Shown here one piece after another: positions 1 to 8,012 of a DNA stretch of 64,000 bases (within the stretch, counting starts at the first letter, position 1; every line of letters starts with the position of its first letter). The stretch comes from Jeotgalibaca sp052266715 (lineage in GTDB: Bacteria; Bacillota; Bacilli; Lactobacillales; Aerococcaceae): NCBI GenBank assembly GCA_052266715.1, contig JBQPRB010000002.1. The stretch is one strand, 5' to 3'. Under the pieces are notes generated by a model. That model saw only the letters and a program-made list of their open reading frames with translations. It was not told the DNA's origin and did no database searches. The position numbers were made by a program, and so were the translations under genes.

Positions 1-162
1 TTTGCCTTTACCAACCAAATAGGCCTCATCTGCCTTAAAGCGGTGAACGGATCCTTCATCTTCTTGCGCGTAAATTCCGACTGTAGCTATTTCGAGTTCA
101 GTCAAAGCACGGAAAATACGTATCGCAATTTCACCACGGTTGGCAACAAGTACTTTTTTCAT
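1..162 (-). CDS. pyc: Pyruvate carboxylase, N-terminal fragment (cut by window edge)
   Basis: The first 54 codons read MKKVLVANRGEIAIRIFRAL and continue with a KEDEGS-like stretch (here QEDEGSVHRFKADEAYLVG). This is the start of the biotin-carboxylase domain of biotin-dependent carboxylases. The EDEGSVHRFKADEAYLVGKGK segment matches pyruvate carboxylase of Firmicutes better than the acetyl-CoA carboxylase subunit AccC, but only the N-terminus is visible. Pyruvate carboxylase makes oxaloacetate from pyruvate, bicarbonate and ATP in the cytosol. The ATG at 160-162 follows a good ribosome-binding site (GGAGGAG). The gene is divergent from the glycine cleavage operon, with its own promoter at 213-241. 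The assignment to Pyc rather than AccC is an inference from the N-terminal sequence. Confidence 0.85.
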   Translation of the reverse strand, partial: MKKVLVANRGEIAIRIFRALTELEIATVGIYAQEDEGSVHRFKADEAYLVGKGK

Positions 163-212
163 AGGATCTCCTCCGTAAATTTTAATCATTCCCAAAAACA
201 ATTTTTCTATAT

Positions 213-241
213 TTATCAATGGTTTTAAAAAGAGTTTTCAA
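213..241 (-). promoter_or_regulatory. Promoter of pyc
   Basis: On the minus strand there is a -35 box TTGAAA (complement of 236-241) and a -10 box TGATAA (complement of 213-218), separated by 17 bases. It lies about 50 bases before the pyc start codon. This is seen in the sequence; promoter function is inferred. Confidence 0.5.
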
Positions 242-447
242 AATAAATCGTATAGATATTGAAAAAGTGATAGGGAATGCAATGCTAACACTATATGCTT
301 AATTCTCATTGTTTTTTTAGTGTTTTCTTACTTACGTATTTTACAGTATTTTACGAAAGTCGCAATAGAAGATTGTCACCATATGGATAGTGCTTATTTA
401 ATCCATTATGCTAAAATGACAGTAACATGAGAAAAAGGAGTGAGGTT

Positions 448-1542
448 GTGGGTGAATTAAAGCAAACACCGCTATTCGGGTTTTATCAAGAACAAAAAAT
501 AAAGCTCGTTGATTTTGGTGGATGGGCAATGCCGATTCAATTCAGCGGAATTATGAAAGAGCACCAAGCAGTTCGTGAATCTGTGGGGATTTTCGACTGT
601 TCTCATATGGGCGAGATTTTAGTGACGGGTCCAAATGCGGAGTCCTATTTGAATAGTTTGGTTTCCAACAATGTTTCGCGAATGACGGACGATTCTGTTC
701 AATATAACGTTTTTTGTACGGAAAACGGCGGAGCGGTTGATGACGTCATGATTTACCGTTTTAATAGTGAAAAATTCTGGGTTGTCTGTAATGCATCCAA
801 CACAAATAAAGTTTGGAAGTGGATGCTAGATCACAAAAATACTGAAGACACTGAGCTTGATAATATCTCTCAACATATCGGTCTAATAGCAATACAGGGA
901 CCAAAAGCTGAAGAATCTCTACAAAAATTAACGGATTTTGATTTAGCAACCATTGGACGTCATAAATTCAATCAACAAGTGACGGTTTCTGATGTCAATA
1001 ATATTATGATTTCTCGAACCGGTTATACAGGTGAAGATGGTTTTGAATTATATATACCTGCTGAAGATACTGAGGCAGTTTGGCGGGCATTGTTGGAGAT
1101 TGGGACAACACCTTGTGGCTTGGGCTCCCGCGATACTTTACGTCTGGAAGCTGGCTTGCCCCTATATGGGCAAGATTTAAGCGAAAATATTTCCCCAATT
1201 ATGGCGGGTGTTGGTTTTGCAGTTAAAACAAAAAAACAAATGCCTTTTTTGGGACAAGAAGCATTGAAACGCCAACGTGAAGAAGGAACGACTCATAAAA
1301 TAGTCGGATTTGAAATGTTGGAACGTGGCATTCCCCGCCATGATTACAAAGTCCTTTCCGAAACAGGCGAAGAAATAGGCATCGTTACATCCGGTACACA
1401 ATCCCCAACTTTACAAAAAGGTATCGGGATGGCATTGGTCAAAACTGAACACAGCCAAATTGGTACACACATTCAAATTGCTGTTCGTAACAAAAACGTC
1501 CCAGCACAAGTTGTAGAAAAACCATTTTATAAAAAAGCGTAG
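448..1542 (+). CDS. gcvT: Glycine cleavage system T protein (aminomethyltransferase)
   Basis: A protein of 364 residues, the usual GcvT length. It moves the methylene group from the aminomethyl-lipoyl arm of GcvH to tetrahydrofolate, releasing ammonia. Family features: LVDFGGWAMPIQFSG near the N-terminus, IFDCSHMGEI, SRTGYTGEDGFELY and GLGSRDTLRLEAGLPLYG. An in-frame ATG lies upstream at 427, but the AAAGGAG at 434-440 sits 7 bases before the GTG at 448, so I chose GTG. It is the first gene of gcvT-gcvH-gcvPA-gcvPB; its stop codon overlaps the ribosome-binding site of gcvH. No glycine riboswitch is recognisable upstream. The lipoamide dehydrogenase gene of the system is not in this window. 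Confidence 0.95.
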   Translation: MGELKQTPLFGFYQEQKIKLVDFGGWAMPIQFSGIMKEHQAVRESVGIFDCSHMGEILVTGPNAESYLNSLVSNNVSRMTDDSVQYNVFCTENGGAVDDVMIYRFNSEKFWVVCNASNTNKVWKWMLDHKNTEDTELDNISQHIGLIAIQGPKAEESLQKLTDFDLATIGRHKFNQQVTVSDVNNIMISRTGYTGEDGFELYIPAEDTEAVWRALLEIGTTPCGLGSRDTLRLEAGLPLYGQDLSENISPIMAGVGFAVKTKKQMPFLGQEALKRQREEGTTHKIVGFEMLERGIPRHDYKVLSETGEEIGIVTSGTQSPTLQKGIGMALVKTEHSQIGTHIQIAVRNKNVPAQVVEKPFYKKA

Positions 1543-1554
1543 GAGGTAATGGAG

Positions 1555-1944
1555 ATGGCAGAAACAAAAACATATTTCACAGAAGAACATGAATGGGTAA
1601 AGGTGGTTGAAGGTAATACTGTTCGTATTGGTATTACAGAGCATGCTCAGGAACAACTGGGAGACATCGTTTTTATTGATTTTGTTTCAGAGTTAGGTGA
1701 AGTATCAAAAGGTGATGATATTGTTACCGTAGAATCTGTAAAATCCGTTTCTGATGTGTATGCACCAGTATCAGGAGTCATTACGAAACAAAATGATGTC
1801 TTGAACGATGCACCAGAAACAGTAAACGAATCTGCAACAGACGAGGGCTGGATGATTGAAATGGAACTTTCCGACCTGGCTGAACTAGAAGAATTAATGG
1901 ATTTAGCAGCATATGAGGCTTTTGTTGCTGAGGAGGAAAATTAA
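1555..1944 (+). CDS. gcvH: Glycine cleavage system H protein
   Basis: A 129-residue lipoyl carrier that shuttles the aminomethyl group between the P, T and L proteins. The sequence shows the lipoyl domain with EHEWVKV, GITEHAQEQLGDIVF and the lipoylation motif ESVKSVSDVYAPVSG, where the modified lysine is Lys63. The C-terminal tail is acidic. An ATG at 1549 lies too close to the ribosome-binding site AGGAGGT (1541-1547), so the ATG at 1555, 7 bases away, is the better start. The stop codon overlaps the next start (TAATG), which indicates translational coupling with gcvPA. Confidence 0.95.
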   Translation: MAETKTYFTEEHEWVKVVEGNTVRIGITEHAQEQLGDIVFIDFVSELGEVSKGDDIVTVESVKSVSDVYAPVSGVITKQNDVLNDAPETVNESATDEGWMIEMELSDLAELEELMDLAAYEAFVAEEEN

Positions 1945-3296
1945 TGACTGAAGAGTTCTTCCGTTACTTGCCTGATACCGAACAAGATATCATTGAAATG
2001 TTGGAAGAAATTGGTGTCGACACTGTAGCTGATTTGTTTGCTGATATTCCAGATAACATCCGGATGACAGAGGAGCTGCAAATACCTGATGCGATGGCTG
2101 AAGGGGAATTGCTCCGACACATGCAACGCCTATCAGGTAAAAATACAACAAGTACGCAAATGCCCATTTTCCTTGGAGCAGGGACATATGACCATGAAAT
2201 TCCGAGTGTGGTGGATGCAGTCATTTCGCGTTCCGAATTTTTGACAGCCTATACGCCGTATCAACCGGAAGCTAGCCAAGGGGAATTACAGGCCATCTTT
2301 GAATTTCAGACCATGATCAGTGAATTAACGGGTATGGAAGTAACCAACTCCTCCCTTTACGACGGTGCAGCATCCTTGGGTGAGGCTGTGGGATTAGCAC
2401 AAGCGGTAACGCGTAAGAAACGTATTCTCATTTCTGCAGGAGTTCATCCTCATGCGCGAGAAGTTGTGAGAACTGCGTCACCAGGACGTGGAAATGAAAT
2501 CGTCGAAATTGCACTCGAAAAAGATCTGACAAATCTCGATATTCTTCAAGATGAGCTGGACGAAAATACAGCTGCGGTAGTCGTTCAATATCCAAATTTC
2601 TTTGGTACAATTGAAGATTTGGCAGCCATTAAAGCCTTGTTGGAAGGAACCAAAGCGAAACTGATCGTCATGGCCAATCCGCTTGCGCTAGCTTTACTGG
2701 AAGCGCCAGGGAATTTAGGAGCAGACATTGTTGTCGGAGATACGCAACCATTTGGCTTACCAATGTCATATGGTGGACCACATTGTGGCTATTTCTCGGT
2801 TAATAAAGCGGATATCCGTAAAGTACCGGGCCGTATGGTTGGGGAAACGATTGACCAGGATGGTAAACGTGGTTTTGTATTGACTTTACAAAGTCGTGAA
2901 CAACATATTCGTCGTGAAAAGGCAACATCCTACATGAGTTCCAATCAAGCCTTGAATGCACTTGCTTCTGCAGTGGCGATGGCATCACTAGGTAAACAAG
3001 GTGTTAGGGAAATGGCACAGTTAAATATAAATAAAGCAGGTTATTTAGCTGATCAATTAGTGGCTCATGGCCTCAAGGTATTTAATGAAGGACCGTTCTT
3101 CAACGAATTTGTGGTTGAATTGAATGTTACTGCCGAAGAAGCTAATAAACGTTTATTGGATGCAGGTATCATCGGTGGCTACTCGTTGGCAAATGATTAC
3201 AATCTACCCAACCATCTTCTCGTTTGTGCAACTGAGAAACGGACGAAAGAAGAGATTGACCAGTTTGTAACTGCTTTAGGAGGTGTTTGGGCATGA
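1944..3296 (+). CDS. gcvPA: Glycine dehydrogenase (decarboxylating) subunit 1
   Basis: A 450-residue protein, the N-terminal half of the P protein, which in Firmicutes is split over two genes. With GcvPB it decarboxylates glycine and transfers the aminomethyl group to lipoyl-GcvH. Typical stretches are RYLPDTEQDIIEMLEEIG at the start, MPIFLGAGTYDHEIPSVVD, TAYTPYQPEASQGELQ, YDGAASLGEA and ALASAVAMASLGKQG. It starts within the gcvH stop codon and ends within the gcvPB start (ATGA overlap), so the three genes are tightly coupled. Confidence 0.95.
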   Translation: MTEEFFRYLPDTEQDIIEMLEEIGVDTVADLFADIPDNIRMTEELQIPDAMAEGELLRHMQRLSGKNTTSTQMPIFLGAGTYDHEIPSVVDAVISRSEFLTAYTPYQPEASQGELQAIFEFQTMISELTGMEVTNSSLYDGAASLGEAVGLAQAVTRKKRILISAGVHPHAREVVRTASPGRGNEIVEIALEKDLTNLDILQDELDENTAAVVVQYPNFFGTIEDLAAIKALLEGTKAKLIVMANPLALALLEAPGNLGADIVVGDTQPFGLPMSYGGPHCGYFSVNKADIRKVPGRMVGETIDQDGKRGFVLTLQSREQHIRREKATSYMSSNQALNALASAVAMASLGKQGVREMAQLNINKAGYLADQLVAHGLKVFNEGPFFNEFVVELNVTAEEANKRLLDAGIIGGYSLANDYNLPNHLLVCATEKRTKEEIDQFVTALGGVWA

Positions 3297-4738
3297 ACGA
3301 AGTAAATCCAATTATTTTTGAATTAAGTCGCGAAAACCGAGTGGGCTACAGTTTCCCAAAATCAGATGTTCCTGTAGGAAAGTTACCTGAACATGTCTTG
3401 CGTAGAGAACCAGCACGTTTGCCCGAAATTAGTGAGTTGCAGTTAATGCGTCATTATACGCGCCTTTCACAAGACAATTTTGGTATTGAGAATGGATTTT
3501 ATCCACTGGGCTCCTGTACGATGAAATATAACCCAAAAATTAACGAAGTGACGGCACGATTGGATGGATTTGCCAATATTCATCCCTTCCAACCGCTTGA
3601 ACATGTGCAAGGTGCTCTGCAATTGATGCATGAATTGCAGGATGATTTGAAAGTCATTACGGGAATGGATGCCGTTTCTTTGCAACCGGCAGCTGGCGCC
3701 CATGGTGAGTGGACGGGCTTAATGATGGTACGTGCTTATCATGAGAAAAATGGCGACACGAAACGTACGAAAGTTATCGTACCTGACAGTGCTCACGGAA
3801 CAAATCCCTCAAGTGCACATATCGCTGGCTATGATGTAATCAGTATTCCTACAAATGCGGAAGGGCTGGTTGATGTAGAGGCTTTAAGAGCAAAAGTGGG
3901 GGAAGATACGGCAGCTTTGATGCTTACGAACCCAAGTACGCTTGGGCTGTTTGAAAAAGATATCGTGGCGATTGCTGATATCGTCCATGAAGCAGGGGGC
4001 TTGGTTTATTATGACGGAGCGAACCTCAATGCCATCATGGCAAAAACCTCCCCAGGTTTAATGGGCTTTGATATTGTCCACTTGAATCTTCATAAAACGT
4101 TCAGTACACCGCATGGTGGCGGGGGGCCTGGAGCTGGTCCGGTTGGAGTGAAAGAACACATTATTCCGTTCCTACCGGTTCCACGGGTAGAAAAAACAGA
4201 TAAGGGATACACGTTAAACTCCGATTATCCAGAATCTATTGGACGCGTTAAGAATTATTACGGAAACTTTGGGGTTTTGGTCCGCGCCTACACGTATATT
4301 CGTACGATGGGACCGATTGGACTACGCAAAGTATCCGAAAGTGCCGTTCTACATGCAAACTATCTGGCAAAACGGCTAAAAACAGCCTATGACTTACCAT
4401 ATGATCAAATATGTAAACATGAGTTCGTATTATCCGGTAAGTTACAAAAGAAACAGGGAGTCCGTACTTTGGATATTGCCAAACGTCTATTGGACTATGG
4501 TTTCTATGCACCTACCGTTTATTTCCCATTGATTGTTGAAGAGGCGATGATGATTGAGCCTACCGAAACAGAATCCAAGCAAATGCTGGATGAATTTATT
4601 GATGTAATGCTGAAAATCGCTGAAGAAGTAGTTGAAACGCCAGAATTGGTTATTGAAGCACCACACAATAAACCAGTCCGTCGTTTGGATGAAGTGCGAG
4701 CCGCAAGACAAATCAAAGTAAATTATTTCGCTGAATAA
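3293..4738 (+). CDS. gcvPB: Glycine dehydrogenase (decarboxylating) subunit 2
   Basis: A 481-residue PLP-binding half of the P protein. The cofactor lysine is Lys268 in NLHKTFSTPHGGGGPGAGP. Other family features are FYPLGSCTMKYNPK, QPAAGAHGEWTG and SAHGTNPSSA. The ATG at 3293 is preceded by AGGAGGT, so a TTG six bases earlier is not the start. It is the last gene of the operon and is followed by a strong terminator hairpin at 4748-4782. Confidence 0.95.
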   Translation: MNEVNPIIFELSRENRVGYSFPKSDVPVGKLPEHVLRREPARLPEISELQLMRHYTRLSQDNFGIENGFYPLGSCTMKYNPKINEVTARLDGFANIHPFQPLEHVQGALQLMHELQDDLKVITGMDAVSLQPAAGAHGEWTGLMMVRAYHEKNGDTKRTKVIVPDSAHGTNPSSAHIAGYDVISIPTNAEGLVDVEALRAKVGEDTAALMLTNPSTLGLFEKDIVAIADIVHEAGGLVYYDGANLNAIMAKTSPGLMGFDIVHLNLHKTFSTPHGGGGPGAGPVGVKEHIIPFLPVPRVEKTDKGYTLNSDYPESIGRVKNYYGNFGVLVRAYTYIRTMGPIGLRKVSESAVLHANYLAKRLKTAYDLPYDQICKHEFVLSGKLQKKQGVRTLDIAKRLLDYGFYAPTVYFPLIVEEAMMIEPTETESKQMLDEFIDVMLKIAEEVVETPELVIEAPHNKPVRRLDEVRAARQIKVNYFAE

Positions 4739-4747
4739 TATCGGCTA

Positions 4748-4782
4748 AACCACGACGGATTGAGGTTCGTCGTGGTTCTTTT
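4748..4782 (+). terminator. Terminator of the gcv operon
   Basis: A perfect 10-bp stem AACCACGACG / CGTCGTGGTT with a 10-base loop is followed by CTTTT. Confidence 0.85.
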
Positions 4783-4876
4783 AATGACTATTTTAAATAA
4801 AAACTCCAGTTTTTGTAAAACCATCACTATATCTATATAATAAATACAAACGTTAAAGAAGAAAGGGAAGATCCCT

Positions 4877-5560
4877 ATGGCAAGAGAAAAAAAACATATA
4901 CCCGGTGTTATTTCCAGTTTAAGAAAAGACATCGTCGAAGTTCCAGAAGTTATTACAAAATGTAGTGGAATTAACATCAATGGCCGTAAATTAAAGTCAT
5001 TTTTATTCACAACGGATATTGCCATTATTTGCAACAATGATGCAGATGCAATTTTAGCTGTTTATTCCTTTACGCCCCATCCTGGTATTATTCAGGCTAT
5101 TGCGTCTGCTGCGCCAGTACCAGTAGTAGCAGGTGTAGGGGGTGGCTTGACTCATGGTCCTCGTTCAGCAAATATTAGCCTTTTTGCAGAGTCTCTAGGG
5201 TCGATTGCGGTTGTTGTGAATGCACCGACACCGATTGCAACCATTAAATTAATTAATGATACAGTCGACGTTCCCGTTATCGCAACCATTGTGTCCGAAG
5301 CGAATGATATTCAGTCCCGTCTGGACGCAGGCGCGGATATTTTAAATGTGAGTGGCGGCGCTAATACAGTGAATCTTGTAAAAAAAATCCGGGAAGATTT
5401 CCCTAATGTGCCGATAATCGCAACAGGGGGTAAAACGGATGAAGATATCCTCGCGACGATTGAAGCCGGTGCTAATGCAATTTCCTATACACCACCAAGT
5501 GTGACAGAGTTATTCAAGAAAAAAATGGATATCTATCGGAACGAAATCAAGGATAAATAA
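4877..5560 (+). CDS. Conserved beta/alpha-barrel-like protein of unknown function
   Basis: A 227-residue soluble protein. The sequence alternates hydrophobic strands and helices: TDIAIICNN, PVPVVAGVGGG, SIAVVVNAP, VPVIATIV, GADILNVSGG, VPIIATGGK, GANAISYTPPS. The C-terminal GG and NAISYTPP phosphate-gripper-like stretches resemble TIM-barrel enzymes such as thiamine phosphate synthase or IMPDH-like folds. Homologues in lactic acid bacteria are, as far as I recall, labelled only as hydrolase or barrel-domain protein; no reaction is known to me. The ATG has a GAAAGGGAAG ribosome-binding site. It lies between the gcv terminator and a small DUF1801 protein and ends 18 bases before it, so the two are probably co-transcribed. 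Confidence 0.7.
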   Translation: MAREKKHIPGVISSLRKDIVEVPEVITKCSGININGRKLKSFLFTTDIAIICNNDADAILAVYSFTPHPGIIQAIASAAPVPVVAGVGGGLTHGPRSANISLFAESLGSIAVVVNAPTPIATIKLINDTVDVPVIATIVSEANDIQSRLDAGADILNVSGGANTVNLVKKIREDFPNVPIIATGGKTDEDILATIEAGANAISYTPPSVTELFKKKMDIYRNEIKDK

Positions 5561-5578
5561 GCGGGAGGAAAGAAACTT

Positions 5579-5935
5579 ATGAAGACTGAGAATGTAGATA
5601 CGTATATTGCGGGTTTTCCAGCCGATATTCAAGCGATTTTAGAAAAAATTCGGACCATTATTTTGGAAGAAGCACCAAACTCAGTAGAGAAAATAAGTTA
5701 CCAAATGCCTACCTATTGGCAAGGGGAAAATCTCGTTCACTTTGCGGCGTTCAAGGAACATATTGGACTCTATCCCACTCCAAGTGGTATTCGTTCCTTT
5801 GATGAAGAGTTAAAACCTTATAAACACGCAAAGGGTTCAATCCAATTTCCTTTGACTAAACCGATTCCGTATGACCTGATTCGAAAAATCGTGAAGTATC
5901 GTTTAGAAGAAGTGAACAAATCAATAAAAGATTAG
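5579..5935 (+). CDS. DUF1801 (YdhG/YdeI-type) protein
   Basis: A 118-residue protein with the DUF1801 pattern: VDTYIAGFPADIQAILEKIRTII, then ISYQMPTYW, HIGLYPTPSGI and a FPLTKPIPYDLIRKIVKYRLEE tail. Some members are described as frataxin-like iron chaperones, but the function here is not shown by the sequence. The ribosome-binding site GGGAGGAAAG precedes the ATG. It follows the barrel protein by 18 bases. Confidence 0.8.
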   Translation: MKTENVDTYIAGFPADIQAILEKIRTIILEEAPNSVEKISYQMPTYWQGENLVHFAAFKEHIGLYPTPSGIRSFDEELKPYKHAKGSIQFPLTKPIPYDLIRKIVKYRLEEVNKSIKD

Positions 5936-5976
5936 ACTAGAATAATGGTATGTGGATAAGATTGAGGAGAGATAGC

Positions 5977-6357
5977 ATGTTCTTGGAAAAAATACATCAC
6001 GTGGCAATTATTGCCTCCGACTATGAAAAATCGAAACACTTTTATACACAGATTTTAGAATTACCGATTTTACGCGAAAATTATCGCAAGGAACGCGATT
6101 CATATAAGCTAGATTTGCAATTAGGGGATAGTGAAATTGAATTATTCTCTTTTCCGAATCCGCCGGAAAGGCCATCGACACCGGAAGCTGTTGGCTTGCG
6201 CCATCTCTGTTTTTACACATCGGATGTTGAGGCTGCTGTCAGAGAGCTTGAGGCTAAAGGGGTTCCTTGCGAACCCATTCGAATAGATGCGTACACAGAC
6301 AAAAAATTCACATTTTTCCGTGATCCAGATGGCTTACCTTTAGAATTACATGAATAA
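5977..6357 (+). CDS. VOC-family metalloenzyme (YaeR/SMU1112c-like glyoxalase fold)
   Basis: A 126-residue vicinal-oxygen-chelate protein with two beta-alpha-beta-beta-beta modules: FLEKIHHVAIIASDYEKSKHFYTQIL and VGLRHLCFYTSDVEAAVRELEAKGV, ending in FFRDPDGLPLELHE. The metal-binding His and Glu positions of the fold are present (His in the first strand, Glu in IELFSFP, His in LRHLCF, Glu in LELHE). The substrate is unknown. The ATG at 5977 follows GAGGAG by 7 bases; an in-frame ATG at 5950 has no comparable site. It is followed by a terminator. Confidence 0.85.
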   Translation: MFLEKIHHVAIIASDYEKSKHFYTQILELPILRENYRKERDSYKLDLQLGDSEIELFSFPNPPERPSTPEAVGLRHLCFYTSDVEAAVRELEAKGVPCEPIRIDAYTDKKFTFFRDPDGLPLELHE

Positions 6358-6365
6358 TAAGCGAC

Positions 6366-6390
6366 AGAGACTGAATTTCAGTCTCTTTTT
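6366..6390 (+). terminator. Terminator after the VOC gene
   Basis: A 9-bp stem AGAGACTGA / TCAGTCTCT with a 3-base loop is followed by a T run. Confidence 0.85.
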
Positions 6391-6422
6391 CTATAAGTTT
6401 ATTTTTAAAAAGCCATTTTAAT

Positions 6423-6450
6423 TTAACTGTGAAAGCGATTACGCTAAAAT
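6423..6450 (+). promoter_or_regulatory. glpK promoter with cre site between -35 and -10
   Basis: A cre-like sequence TGAAAGCGATTACG occupies 6430-6443. It lies between a -35-like TTAACT (6423-6428) and a -10-like TAAAAT (6445-6450), with 16-base spacing. CcpA bound here would block RNA polymerase, giving carbon catabolite repression of glpK-glpO/D-glpF. The cre match is seen directly; the promoter boxes and the regulatory outcome are inferred. Confidence 0.65.
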
Positions 6451-6497
6451 GAGATTGTAGTATATCTTTACTAATATAGAAGGAGGAAAGAATAGAT

Positions 6498-8012
6498 ATG
6501 GCAAAGTATATATTAGCAATAGATCAAGGTACAACCAGTACGCGGGCAATTCTTTTTGATCATGAGGGTAACCCTAAATGGCAATCCCAACAAGACATTG
6601 AGCAATATTTCCCGGAACCTGGCTGGGTGGAACATGATGCCAATGAGATTTGGATCAAGACATTGCAAGTTATTGCGGGCGTAATGATAGAAGGGGGCGT
6701 AAAACCTTCCGAACTTGATAGTATCGGAATAACCAACCAACGCGAAACGACGGTTGTGTGGGATAAAGAAACAGGCGAGCCGATTCACAAAGCGATTGTC
6801 TGGCAATCAAAGCAAACCTCAGGTATAGCCGATCAACTTATTTCTGATGGTTATAAAGATAAAATATTAAGTAAAACAGGTCTTGTTATTGACTCCTATT
6901 TTTCTGCCACAAAAGTGAAATTCATCCTGGATAAAGTTGAGGGATCTAGAGAGAGAGCAAAAAAAGGCGAAATTTTGTTTGGGACAATTGACACATGGCT
7001 GTTATGGAAATTAACAGGTGGAAAAGTTCATGCAACTGACTACTCCAATGCCAGTCGAACGATGATGTATAATATTTACGATTTAAAATGGGATGAAGAG
7101 ATTTTAGAGTTATTGGATATTCCAAGTGAAATGTTACCGGAAGTTCGTTCATCGTCGGAAGTTTATGGAAAATCGATGCCGGAAGTTTTCTTCGATACCG
7201 CAGTGCCTGTCGCAGGAATGGCAGGTGACCAACAAGCTGCTCTATTTGGCCAAACGGCTTTTGAAAAAGGGATGGTTAAAAACACCTATGGAACAGGAGC
7301 TTTTATTATCATGAATACGGGCGAAGAACCGATTAAATCAGATAACGGTTTATTGACGACTCTGGCTTATGGTATTAATGGTAAAGTCTATTATGCTCTT
7401 GAGGGTAGTATCTTCGTGGCTGGTTCAGCTATTCAATGGCTAAGGGACGGTATGAGAATGTTCCGCCAATCACCACAATCAGAAGAGTATGCTACCAAAG
7501 TTGATTCAACCGATAATGTATATGTGGTTCCCGCTTTTACGGGATTAGGTGCACCGCACTGGGACCAAGATGTTAGGGGTGCCGTTTTTGGTCTAACCCG
7601 GGGGACAACAAAAGAACACTTTATTCGTGCGACACTTGAATCATTGGCTTATCAAACACGGGATGTCCTGGATACGATGGTAGCAGATTCCGGAATTGAG
7701 ATCCCTATCTTACGAGTCGATGGTGGTGCGGCCATGAATGATTTCTTGATGCAATTCCAGGCTGACATTTTGGATGTAACCATTGAGCGTTCTAAAATAA
7801 GTGAAACGACAGCATTGGGTGCTGCCTATTTAGCAGGTCTGGCTACAGGTTTCTGGAAAGACCAAAGCGAGATTAAAAAATATTGGGAGAAAGATGCAAC
7901 CTTCGAACCGCAGATTTCAGAAGAAAAAAGAGAGGATTTATATGCCGGTTGGAAAAATGCTGTAGAAGCTGCGAAGGTATTCCGTCATAAACCCCGTAAG
8001 GAGAATGAATAA
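6498..8012 (+). CDS. glpK: Glycerol kinase
   Basis: A 504-residue FGGY-family kinase that phosphorylates glycerol to sn-glycerol 3-phosphate with ATP. Family features are AIDQGTTSTRAILFD, GITNQRETTVVWDKETG, AGDQQAALFGQ and NTYGTGAFIIMNTGEEP, plus ALEGSIFVAGSAIQWLRDG. The histidine phosphorylated by HPr in enterococcal and Bacillus enzymes (in a Y-H-F segment just before the PIAG motif) is replaced: the aligned residue is Val230 in KSMPEVFFDTAVPVAG. Activation through HPr phosphorylation is therefore unlikely, and control probably rests on the upstream cre. The stop overlaps the next start (TAATG). The ribosome-binding site is AAGGAGGAAAG. Confidence 0.96.
   Translation: MAKYILAIDQGTTSTRAILFDHEGNPKWQSQQDIEQYFPEPGWVEHDANEIWIKTLQVIAGVMIEGGVKPSELDSIGITNQRETTVVWDKETGEPIHKAIVWQSKQTSGIADQLISDGYKDKILSKTGLVIDSYFSATKVKFILDKVEGSRERAKKGEILFGTIDTWLLWKLTGGKVHATDYSNASRTMMYNIYDLKWDEEILELLDIPSEMLPEVRSSSEVYGKSMPEVFFDTAVPVAGMAGDQQAALFGQTAFEKGMVKNTYGTGAFIIMNTGEEPIKSDNGLLTTLAYGINGKVYYALEGSIFVAGSAIQWLRDGMRMFRQSPQSEEYATKVDSTDNVYVVPAFTGLGAPHWDQDVRGAVFGLTRGTTKEHFIRATLESLAYQTRDVLDTMVADSGIEIPILRVDGGAAMNDFLMQFQADILDVTIERSKISETTALGAAYLAGLATGFWKDQSEIKKYWEKDATFEPQISEEKREDLYAGWKNAVEAAKVFRHKPRKENE

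Noticed and set aside
43..228. A 61-codon + strand frame at the left edge
   Set aside because: It overlaps the N-terminal codons of pyruvate carboxylase on the other strand and has no ribosome-binding site.
163..447. Possible glycine riboswitch before gcvT
   Set aside because: None of the conserved GGAGAG or GCTGG-type cores of the glycine aptamer are visible; the region is AT-rich with only a short direct repeat.
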